Shown here in pieces: positions 1 to 5,953 of a DNA stretch of 22,949 nt. Each line of letters opens with the position of its first letter. The stretch's first letter is position 1. The notes below the pieces were generated by a model. That model was not told the DNA's origin. It ran no database searches and saw only the letters and a list, made by a program, of their open reading frames with translations. A program made the position numbers and the translations under genes. Source of the stretch: Burkholderiales bacterium. GTDB taxonomy: Bacteria > Pseudomonadota > Gammaproteobacteria > Burkholderiales > Thiobacillaceae. Location: the NCBI GenBank assembly GCA_005793645.1, contig SXRG01000133.1:1-22949 (forward strand), written 5' to 3'.

Positions 1-27
1 AAAGCATTTTGACGCCCATAAGCCATA
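1..27 (-). other. Spacer after moaE, possibly reaching the next gene's start
   Basis: Twenty-seven bases remain between the moaE stop and the window edge. On the minus strand there are ATG triplets at 24-26, 17-19 and 5-7, but too little sequence follows to tell whether any starts a gene. No hairpin or T-run is visible. Confidence 0.2.
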
Positions 28-483
28 TCAATGACATGGTTTCCGCCAGCGTTGGGTAGCGGTCTCGTCGCTGTCGCGGGCATCGACCCATTGCCCGCCG
101 TCGGCTGTCGTTTCTTTTTTCCAGAAGGGGGCGCGCGTCTTTAGGAAATCCATGATGAACTCGCAGGCGGCGAAGGCATCGCCACGGTGTGCGCAGGCCA
201 CGGCAACCAGAACAATAGGCTCGCAGGGGGCGAGGGGGCCGATGCGGTGGATCACCGTCGCATCTATTACGGCCCAGCGTGTCTGTGCCTCCTGCACAAT
301 GGCAGAGAGGGCCTTTTCGGTCATGCCCGGATAGTGTTCCAGAGCCATCGCGCTGACTTGACCCGATTCGTTACGCACCGTGCCCAAGAAACTGGCGACA
401 GCGCCGACGGATGGGTTGTTGCGATGCAAGGCTGCGACCTCAGCGTTGAGGTCGAAGGTTTCGGTCTGGACAGTGATCTTCAT
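28..483 (-). CDS. moaE: Molybdopterin synthase catalytic subunit MoaE
   Basis: Large subunit of molybdopterin synthase; with thiocarboxylated MoaD it adds two sulfurs to cyclic pyranopterin monophosphate to form molybdopterin in the cytoplasm. The 151-residue protein has the family length. Visible family motifs are HRIGPL, a CAHRGDAF stretch, and KTRAPFWKKE, which carries the conserved catalytic lysines, followed by WVDARDSD near the end. I start it at the ATG at 481-483, reading MKITVQTE; the frame stays open upstream to 525, but that part overlaps moaD and looks unlike the family. A G-rich stretch lies just before this ATG. It is the last gene of the six-gene minus-strand operon, one base after the moaD stop codon. 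Identification is secure by motif; partner MoaD is adjacent. Confidence 0.96.
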   Translation of the reverse strand: MKITVQTETFDLNAEVAALHRNNPSVGAVASFLGTVRNESGQVSAMALEHYPGMTEKALSAIVQEAQTRWAVIDATVIHRIGPLAPCEPIVLVAVACAHRGDAFAACEFIMDFLKTRAPFWKKETTADGGQWVDARDSDETATQRWRKPCH

Positions 484-484
484 A

Positions 485-739
485 TTAGCCCCCAGTGACC
501 GGGGGAAAGAGGGCCACCTCGTCACCGTCGTTGAGCGCTGTGGATGCGTTGGCCATTTCCTGATTCACAGCTACGCGAAAATTGCGTTCGACCGCTAGTT
601 CAGTCGTCCAGACACCGCAACGGGCACGCAGGTGATCGAGGAGGTCTGCCACCGTGGCCGGTGCGTCCAGCGTGAATACCTCACGGGAGATCCCAAGTGT
701 CTCGCGCAGACGGGCGAAGTAGAGCAGTTTCAGGTTCAT
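485..739 (-). CDS. moaD: Molybdopterin synthase sulfur-carrier subunit MoaD
   Basis: Small ubiquitin-fold subunit of molybdopterin synthase. Its C-terminal glycine is adenylated and thiocarboxylated, then gives sulfur to the precursor in the MoaE active site. The 84-residue protein starts MNLKLLYFARLRE and ends in FPPVTGG; the terminal Gly-Gly is the functional hallmark. The start is the ATG at 737-739, which overlaps the moeA stop (TGA at 736-738) in an ATGA arrangement, so translation is probably coupled. The open frame runs 15 codons further up to 784, but that extension is absent from the family. No activating MoeB-like enzyme is in the window, so it must be encoded elsewhere. Confidence 0.95.
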   Translation of the reverse strand: MNLKLLYFARLRETLGISREVFTLDAPATVADLLDHLRARCGVWTTELAVERNFRVAVNQEMANASTALNDGDEVALFPPVTGG

Positions 740-1923
740 GACAGCAGGCTCGCCAAGGGGATGTATTGGACACGGTCGCCGCATTTGATCGGAGTTTCGG
801 CGGGGATGTCGACCAAGCCTTCGGCCCAGGCTAGGGAGGATAAGGCGCCGGAGCTCTGGTTTGGATAGAGGATGGCTTGGCCATTTTCGATGCGGGCACG
901 CATAAATTCGCGCCGATTGCCGAACTTGGGTTTATCGAATCCGGCCGCTATTGTGAAGGTCGTCAGGTGCCCGGGTAGCATGCCCATGCGCGCTTGCAGG
1001 AAGGGGCGTGCAAACAAACAAAACACGACAAAGGCGGACACTGGATTCCCCGGTAGACCAAGAAAATCCGCCTCGCCGATGCGGCCAAAGGCCAGAGGTT
1101 TACCTGGCTTCATGGCGACCTTCCACATATCGAGCCGACCAAGTTGAGTTAGGGCCGCCTTGACATGGTCTTCTTCACCCACGGATACACCACCGCTGGT
1201 GACGATCACATCGGCGCTGGCGGTGGCTTGCTGCAATGCGGTAATGGTTGCATCCAGGGTGTCCGGGACATCACCGAGATCAACGACTAGGCAGCCTATT
1301 TGGTGGAGGAGTGCGGTGAGGGTGGCGCGATTGCTGTTGTAGATCTGGCCTGGGCCGAGTGCTTCACCCGGGGCCTTGAGTTCGTCGCCGGTGAAGAACA
1401 CGGCCACTTTGAGAGGGCGGATGACCTGGAGGATGGCGGCTCCTGCAGCAGCCGCGAGGCCGATCTGGGCCGGGCCCAGACGTGTGCCGGCGCTCAGGAT
1501 GACCTGCCCCGTAGCGAAATCCTCGCTGGCGCGGCGGATGTGATCGCCCAGGCCGGGTTGGCGTGTTATGCGGATGTGATCGCCTTCGACGACGCAATCT
1601 TCTTGCATCACGATGGCATCGGCATTGGGGGGAACCGGAGCGCCGGTGAAAATCCGTGCCACGCTACCGGGGGCGAGATCCGTACCAAGACGGCCCGCTG
1701 GAATGCGCTGGGAGACGGGGAACAGATGATCTTTCGCCCATTCCGAACAACGCACGGCGTAGCCGTCCATGGCCGAGTTATCGAGGGGCGGCACGCTGAC
1801 GCGGGAGACCAGCGGGGTGGCCAGGATACGGCCCTGAGCCAAGGCCAGCGGTAGCCATTCATGGGTGTCGACGGGATGGGCGGCAGAAAGCAGTTTTTGC
1901 AGGGCTTCTTCGATGCTTAGCAT
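736..1923 (-). CDS. moeA: Molybdopterin molybdenumtransferase MoeA
   Basis: Inserts molybdate into adenylated molybdopterin to give molybdenum cofactor. At 395 residues it has the normal family length. Motifs in order: PPLDNSAMDGYA (about 45-56), a TGAP stretch (93-96), TSGGVSVGEEDH (242-253) with the substrate/metal-site acidic residues, KPGKPLAFG (272-280) and GLPGNPVS (289-296), as in E. coli MoeA. The ATG at 1921-1923 lies inside the end of mobB: the mobB stop is at 1917-1919, a seven-base overlap. The 3' end overlaps moaD by four bases. No fusion to MobA or MogA domains is present. The upstream region has only a weak Shine-Dalgarno-like GGA, in keeping with translational coupling to mobB. 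Confidence 0.96.
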   Translation of the reverse strand: MLSIEEALQKLLSAAHPVDTHEWLPLALAQGRILATPLVSRVSVPPLDNSAMDGYAVRCSEWAKDHLFPVSQRIPAGRLGTDLAPGSVARIFTGAPVPPNADAIVMQEDCVVEGDHIRITRQPGLGDHIRRASEDFATGQVILSAGTRLGPAQIGLAAAAGAAILQVIRPLKVAVFFTGDELKAPGEALGPGQIYNSNRATLTALLHQIGCLVVDLGDVPDTLDATITALQQATASADVIVTSGGVSVGEEDHVKAALTQLGRLDMWKVAMKPGKPLAFGRIGEADFLGLPGNPVSAFVVFCLFARPFLQARMGMLPGHLTTFTIAAGFDKPKFGNRREFMRARIENGQAILYPNQSSGALSSLAWAEGLVDIPAETPIKCGDRVQYIPLASLLS

Positions 1924-2414
1924 GGGATGTCCAGTGTGTCGAGGATGAAGGTCGCGATGGTGGCGCTGTCATCGAGGTCAAAGTGAGGCAGGGCTCCGGG
2001 CGGTCGTGTGTCACTGGCGACGGCGATGATTTGGGGGTCGGCCGGATGGAGCCATGGCTGTCCATTGGCATTGCGCCAGACCTCGAGTTTGGGTAGATGG
2101 GCATGGCGGAATCCCTCGACCAGGACTAGGTCGCAGGGGCCGAGGCGGGTCAATAATGTGTCGAGGTCAGGCTCCGGCGCGCCGCGTAGTTCCCCAACCA
2201 GCATCCAGCGATAGGGAGAGGTAAGCAGAACCTCATGCGCGCCGGCCTGGCGGTGGCGCCAGGAATCCTTGCCCGGTTGATCGACTTCGACATTGTGGTG
2301 GCTTTGCTTCACGACCGATACAGCTAACCCTCGAGCGACAAAGGCTGCGAGCAGTTTGCTGACCAGGGTGGTTTTTCCTGCGCCGCTATAACCAGCGATG
2401 CCGAGGATTTTCAT
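1917..2414 (-). CDS. mobB: Molybdopterin-guanine dinucleotide biosynthesis adaptor MobB
   Basis: P-loop GTP-binding protein that assists conversion of molybdenum cofactor to its guanine-dinucleotide form with MobA. The 165-residue protein begins MKILGIAGYSGAGKTT, giving a Walker A motif at residues 8-16, followed by KQSHHNVEVDQPGKDS and HRQAGAHEVLL, typical of the MobB family, and the LVLVEGFRH stretch of the Walker B region. The ATG at 2412-2414 overlaps the glk stop (TGA, 2411-2413) as ATGA; a second in-frame ATG three codons upstream is possible but lies further inside glk. The guanylyltransferase partner mobA is not in the window. MobB is usually dispensable for cofactor synthesis, so its role here is supportive. 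Confidence 0.93.
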   Translation of the reverse strand: MKILGIAGYSGAGKTTLVSKLLAAFVARGLAVSVVKQSHHNVEVDQPGKDSWRHRQAGAHEVLLTSPYRWMLVGELRGAPEPDLDTLLTRLGPCDLVLVEGFRHAHLPKLEVWRNANGQPWLHPADPQIIAVASDTRPPGALPHFDLDDSATIATFILDTLDIPC

Positions 2415-3361
2415 GCGTCGCACGCCGCGAGTGCGGCACCTTTGAGCCCGATGTCGGGGTCAAGCACGATATGCAACGGGACGGAGTGCATCCAGTCTGT
2501 AAAGCGGCCCTTGGCAAGGAAGGCCTCCAGAAAGGCCGGTGTCCGCAGGAAGGGCAGGATTTGCGGGGCAATACCCCCTGCCAGATAGACACCACACCGT
2601 GCCCCGCCAGCGAGCGCCAGGTCCCCGGCAACTTGCGCGTAGATGCGCGTGAATAGCTGGAGCGCAGTCTCTGCCGCAGTATCTGAGCGGCCTAGAGCGG
2701 CGGTGCTGATGGCGGCCGAATCTTGTAGTGCGGGAGTTTGGTTGAGTCGTGTGCACTGGAAGCGATACAGGGACAAGATGCCGGGGCCGGAGAGGATGCG
2801 TTCGATGGAGACACGGCCGCGATGTTCGGTGCGTAGAAATGCCAGCAGGGCATCCTGTTCGCCATCTAGAGGGGCAAAGGCAATATGACCGCCTTCACCT
2901 GGGAGCGGTCGCCAGATCTTACCTTGCGGTGCACAGAGGGCCACGCCCAACCCGGTGCCGGCTCCTAGTACGACGCGGGCAGCCCCGGCATGAGGCGTTC
3001 CGGTTTGTAGCGTGTGGACATTTTCCGGAGTCAATGCACCCACGCCCCAGCCGACCGCAGCAAAGTCGTTGAGCAAGGAGAGACGCAGGCCCAACTCGGC
3101 GCCAAGTTGGGGGGCATCAATTTTCCAACCCAGGTTGGTTAAATTGCACGATTGGTCGTCGGTGGGGCCAGCTACGGCTAGACTTGCGCGGGTCAGGCGT
3201 TTCTGAGTGGCTAGGTAATTACGTAGGGTGACGGTTAGATTGGTGTGCGCTTGGTTGAGAAAGCGCTTGACGGGGGAGATGCGTAACTTGCCGCCGATGC
3301 CAACCTCGGCAATAGCGAGGCGAGTATGGGTGCCGCCGATATCACCGACGAGGAGGTTCAT
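2411..3361 (-). CDS. glk: Glucokinase (E. coli Glk type)
   Basis: Phosphorylates glucose to glucose 6-phosphate with ATP in the cytoplasm. The 316-residue protein matches the bacterial Glk family rather than ROK kinases, as no ROK zinc-binding cysteine cluster is seen. Motifs in order: GDIGGTHTRL phosphate loop (6-15), LNDF with the catalytic aspartate (about D99), GAGTGLGVAL (133-142), PGEGGHIAF (154-162), an ILSGPGI stretch, LAGGIAP and GLKGAALA near the C terminus. The ATG at 3359-3361 overlaps the amidotransferase stop (TGA, 3358-3360), while its own stop overlaps mobB. The open frame extends 64 codons upstream but that part is non-homologous and antisense-like in composition. Its place inside a molybdenum-cofactor operon is odd. 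Confidence 0.94.
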   Translation of the reverse strand: MNLLVGDIGGTHTRLAIAEVGIGGKLRISPVKRFLNQAHTNLTVTLRNYLATQKRLTRASLAVAGPTDDQSCNLTNLGWKIDAPQLGAELGLRLSLLNDFAAVGWGVGALTPENVHTLQTGTPHAGAARVVLGAGTGLGVALCAPQGKIWRPLPGEGGHIAFAPLDGEQDALLAFLRTEHRGRVSIERILSGPGILSLYRFQCTRLNQTPALQDSAAISTAALGRSDTAAETALQLFTRIYAQVAGDLALAGGARCGVYLAGGIAPQILPFLRTPAFLEAFLAKGRFTDWMHSVPLHIVLDPDIGLKGAALAACDA

Positions 3362-4065
3362 AGCTTGAGCCCCTGGGTCCAGCGGCTGTACAGACGGTCG
3401 GCAATGGCGGTCATGGCAGGCAGTTTGGTGCGGGCTTCGGCTTGTATTTGCGCGGCAGATTGTATGGCGGGGCTGTCGCGGGCCTCCGTCAGGTAGTCGG
3501 CACCGATGCGACACCAGTCGTGGATCATGGCCTCGGTCATTTCGACATGGCACTGCAAGCCCAGATGAGGGCCAAGCGCGAAGGCCTGGTTTGGACAGTA
3601 GGCGCTTTCGAGAATGTGCGTCGCCGCATTGGGGATGGAGAAGGTTTCGCCATGCCAGTGAAAGGCATCAAAACGCTGAGTATCGCCCAGCCAGTGTTGC
3701 GCGACCGGGCTACCCAGGGTTGTGACGGCACCCCAACCGATTTCTTTGACCGGGTTGGCCGATACCGTACCTCCGAGGGCCTTGGCCATGAGCTGCCCGC
3801 CAAGACAATGGCCAAGTACTGGGATGTTGGTCGCAACGGCGGCGCGGATCAGGGCCAGGCTGTCGGCAATCCAGGGCAGGTCATCGTTCACGCTCATGGG
3901 CCCACCCATGAAGACCAGGCCAGAGCTGTTGGAGGCAGAGGCGGGTATCGGGTTGCCCTGATCAACAAGGTGCAGCACAAACGGGATACCCTGTGCGCGG
4001 AGGAATTCAGCAATATGCCCGGGCCCCTCGCTAGGGGTATGACGGAAAATGGTGACGGGATTCAT
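3358..4065 (-). CDS. Class I glutamine amidotransferase, GMP-synthase-like domain
   Basis: Stand-alone GATase1 domain of 235 residues, related to the glutaminase half of GMP synthase. The catalytic triad is complete: Cys87 in GHCLGGQL, His173 and Glu175 in GLQCHVEMT. Oxyanion-type MGGPMSVNDD (53-62) and FHWHGETF (135-142) are typical of the GuaA-like small amidotransferases of unknown substrate. It has no synthetase domain, so it is not GuaA itself; the actual glutamine-derived ammonia acceptor, or gamma-glutamyl substrate, cannot be read from the sequence. It is the first gene of the minus-strand operon leading to glk and the molybdenum-cofactor genes, and its TGA overlaps the glk ATG. There is no convincing Shine-Dalgarno before the ATG at 4063-4065. 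Confidence 0.88.
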   Translation of the reverse strand: MNPVTIFRHTPSEGPGHIAEFLRAQGIPFVLHLVDQGNPIPASASNSSGLVFMGGPMSVNDDLPWIADSLALIRAAVATNIPVLGHCLGGQLMAKALGGTVSANPVKEIGWGAVTTLGSPVAQHWLGDTQRFDAFHWHGETFSIPNAATHILESAYCPNQAFALGPHLGLQCHVEMTEAMIHDWCRIGADYLTEARDSPAIQSAAQIQAEARTKLPAMTAIADRLYSRWTQGLKL

Positions 4066-4145
4066 GATGGTAGAGGACGATTTGCTCCATTATGCCATCG
4101 GTGCAAGTGGATAGTCTTGATGAAAGCAGAGGCGGGAGGATGGGA
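4066..4145. promoter_or_regulatory. Divergent intergenic region, amidotransferase operon / ligase
   Basis: Eighty bases separate the two divergent start codons. On the minus strand, TGGCATAAT (plus-strand 4089-4097) resembles an extended -10 element and would start transcription about 17 bases before the amidotransferase ATG; no good -35 matches at the usual spacing. For the plus strand I see a strong Shine-Dalgarno but no clear promoter hexamers, so the ligase promoter is not assigned. This is prediction only. Confidence 0.35.
4134..4140 (+). promoter_or_regulatory. Shine-Dalgarno site that sets the ligase start
   Basis: GGGAGGA lies five bases before the ATG at 4146-4148. It overlaps an earlier in-frame ATG at 4140-4142, which would be too close for use, so 4146 is the better start. 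It is one of the few strong Shine-Dalgarno sequences in this window. Confidence 0.7.
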
Positions 4146-4985
4146 ATGGATCGACGGCAATTTTGTTTGACAACTTTGGCCACAATGGCGGCCTGGATCG
4201 GGTCTTTCGCGTGGTCCGCTGATTTGGTGTTGGCCGAGGTTTGTCCGGATACGGTGAACCCGGCTGATTATTGGGTCAGCGAAAAACTTGACGGAGTTCG
4301 TGCCTATTGGGACGGCCAAGCCTTGCGGTTTCGCAGTGGTCGTCGCATTGCTGCGCCGGATTGGTTTGTTGCCAGTCTGCCCAAGGCACCACTCGACGGG
4401 GAATTGTGGATGGGGCACGGCACCTTTGAACGGCTTTCCGGGACGGTGCGACGCACGACCCCGGTGGATGAGGAATGGCAAGCGGTGCGTTATATGATCT
4501 TTGAGCTTCCTGAAGCCGAAGGAGATTTTACGGTGCGCGCTGCTGCAATGCGTCGCCTTGTGGTTCATGTAAATCGGCGCTGGGTGCAGGCGGTGGAACA
4601 GTTTAGGGTGGCCGATCGGTTCGAGTTGCAGCAGCGCTTGGATGCTGTGGTCGCCCAGGGTGGCGAGGGCTTGATGTTGCATCGGGCCGATGCCGCTTAT
4701 GTCACGGGTCGTTCGGAGGTCCTGTTGAAATTGAAGCCCTGGCAGGATGCCGAGGCGGTGGTCATCGCTCATCAGCCGGGTCAAGGCAAATATGCCGGTC
4801 GTATGGGCGCGTTGCGGTTGCGAACGCCGGAGGGGTTGGAGTTTGATCTCGGTACCGGGTTTGCCGATGTCGTGCGGCAGACCCCGCCCCCTGTGGGCAG
4901 CACGGTGACTTATCGTTATACGGGACGCACGGCTGAGGGGGTCCCGCGTTTTGCCCGTTATTGGCGACGACGAGAGCCAGAGTGA
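4146..4985 (+). CDS. ligE: Exported ATP-dependent DNA ligase (LigE type)
   Basis: Minimal ATP-dependent DNA ligase of 279 residues that seals nicks using ATP. Nucleotidyltransferase motif I is KLDGVRAYWDG with the AMP-accepting lysine near residue 50, then LDGELWMGHGTF (motif III region), GGEGLMLHR (motif IV) and LLKLKPWQDAEAVV (motif V), followed by an OB-fold domain ending in VTYRYTGRT. There is no N-terminal DNA-binding domain, as in LigE. The N terminus MDRRQFCLTTLATM runs into a hydrophobic stretch and a likely VLA cleavage site near residue 30, so the mature enzyme should be periplasmic. The RRQF pair resembles a Tat signal (RRxF), which is unusual for the family. It lies alone between two minus-strand operons. 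Start choice: GGGAGGA five bases upstream. The frame is open to 4092 but that extension would bury the signal. Confidence 0.9.
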   Translation: MDRRQFCLTTLATMAAWIGSFAWSADLVLAEVCPDTVNPADYWVSEKLDGVRAYWDGQALRFRSGRRIAAPDWFVASLPKAPLDGELWMGHGTFERLSGTVRRTTPVDEEWQAVRYMIFELPEAEGDFTVRAAAMRRLVVHVNRRWVQAVEQFRVADRFELQQRLDAVVAQGGEGLMLHRADAAYVTGRSEVLLKLKPWQDAEAVVIAHQPGQGKYAGRMGALRLRTPEGLEFDLGTGFADVVRQTPPPVGSTVTYRYTGRTAEGVPRFARYWRRREPE

Positions 4986-5033
4986 TCCATGTGGGTTTCG
5001 TAGGAGGTCAATTCTCTGGCTGATTTGCCTGGT

Positions 5034-5885
5034 CTAGTTGAGCTTGTCGCGCTCGATCAATGCGTAGGCGGAGTGGTTATGGATGGATTCGAAGTTTTCA
5101 GCCTCGACCACATAGGCGTCGATGCGTGTATCGGCGTTGAGCGCCGCAGCGACATCGCGCACCAGGTCTTCGACGAACTTGGGGTTATCGTAGGCGCGTT
5201 CGGTGACATACTTTTCGTCGGGTCGCTTCAGCAGTCCCCATAGCTCGCAGGATGCGTTTTCTTCAGCGAAGCGGACGATCTCTTCGATCCATACAAAGCT
5301 GTTCGTGCGCACGGCCAGCGTGACATGCGAGCGCTGATTATGTGCGCCGTAGTTCGAAATCTTCTTTGAACAGGGGCACAGACTGGTGACGGGCACCACG
5401 ACTTTGATCCACTGCCGGTATTCGCCCTTGTCCACCTCGCCGATGAAGGTGACATCGTAGTCGATCATGCTTTGCACGCCAGACACCGGCGCGGACTTGC
5501 TGATGAAATAGGGGAAGCTCATCTCGACATGGCCGGATTCTGCCTCCAGACGGTCGACCATCTGGCGCAGCATCTGTTCGAAGTTCTCGACCGAGATCTC
5601 ACGTTCATGGCCGTTGAGTATCTCCACGAAACGCGACATATGCGTGCCTTTGAAGTGATGCGGCAGGTATACATACATGTTGAATGTAGCGATGGTGTGC
5701 TGCACGCCCTGAGTTTTATCGGCTACCTTGATGGGATGGCGGACGGCCTTGATGCCGACCTTGTCGATGGCTATTTGACGGGTGTCTGCGTAGTTTTGCA
5801 CATCAGCGATGGTCTCGGTGGCGGGGCAGGGGGCATCGGTGTTACAGGCACTTTGGCAGTCAGTGTTGTGGTCATTCTGGGGCAT
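5034..5885 (-). CDS. folE2: GTP cyclohydrolase FolE2 (type IB)
   Basis: Converts GTP to 7,8-dihydroneopterin triphosphate, the first step to folate and to queuosine-type modified bases; it is the metal-flexible alternative to zinc-dependent FolE. The core is recognised by VGIKAVRHPI, KGTHMSRFVEIL, SFPYFISKSAPVSG, the catalytic-cysteine segment TSLCPCSKKISNYGAHNQRS and FESIHNHSAYA near the C terminus. From the ATG at 5883-5885 the protein has 283 residues. An in-frame TTG at 5916-5918, with an AGG six bases upstream, would add 11 residues; I cannot exclude it. The first 35 residues form an extension not typical of the family, with Cys10, Cys14 and Cys20. It lies downstream of dxs on the same strand, 68 bases away, or 35 with the TTG. 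Confidence 0.93.
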   Translation of the reverse strand: MPQNDHNTDCQSACNTDAPCPATETIADVQNYADTRQIAIDKVGIKAVRHPIKVADKTQGVQHTIATFNMYVYLPHHFKGTHMSRFVEILNGHEREISVENFEQMLRQMVDRLEAESGHVEMSFPYFISKSAPVSGVQSMIDYDVTFIGEVDKGEYRQWIKVVVPVTSLCPCSKKISNYGAHNQRSHVTLAVRTNSFVWIEEIVRFAEENASCELWGLLKRPDEKYVTERAYDNPKFVEDLVRDVAAALNADTRIDAYVVEAENFESIHNHSAYALIERDKLN

Positions 5886-5910
5886 GTTAGGAAAAATCCG
5901 TGTGAAGGTA

Positions 5911-5933
5911 TGACTCAAATTCTACCTGAGTCA
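5911..5933. promoter_or_regulatory. Perfect 7-bp dyad at the folE2 start
   Basis: TGACTCA (5911-5917) and TGAGTCA (5927-5933) form a perfect inverted repeat with a nine-base spacer, in the short gap between dxs and folE2. It covers the alternative TTG start of folE2 and ends 25 bases before the ATG. The symmetry fits either a dimeric repressor or activator site, or an RNA hairpin that would hide the TTG and the AGG before it. It does not resemble the AT-rich Zur box known for some folE2 genes. No U-run follows it, so a terminator is unlikely. Confidence 0.5.
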
Positions 5934-5953
5934 GAGCCAAATACCAAAGTAAA

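Noticed and set aside
3358..4065. Calling the amidotransferase guaA
   Set aside because: It lacks the ATP-pyrophosphatase and dimerisation domains of GMP synthase; only the glutaminase-like domain is present.
4062..4784. A 240-codon minus-strand open frame over the ligase
   Set aside because: It shadows ligE, whose nucleotidyltransferase motifs are clear, and its translation looks like random sequence.
5911..5933. Dyad before folE2 as a Zur box or as a terminator of dxs
   Set aside because: The half-sites TGACTCA do not match the AT-rich Zur consensus, and no T-run follows on the minus strand. It was kept only as an unassigned dyad.
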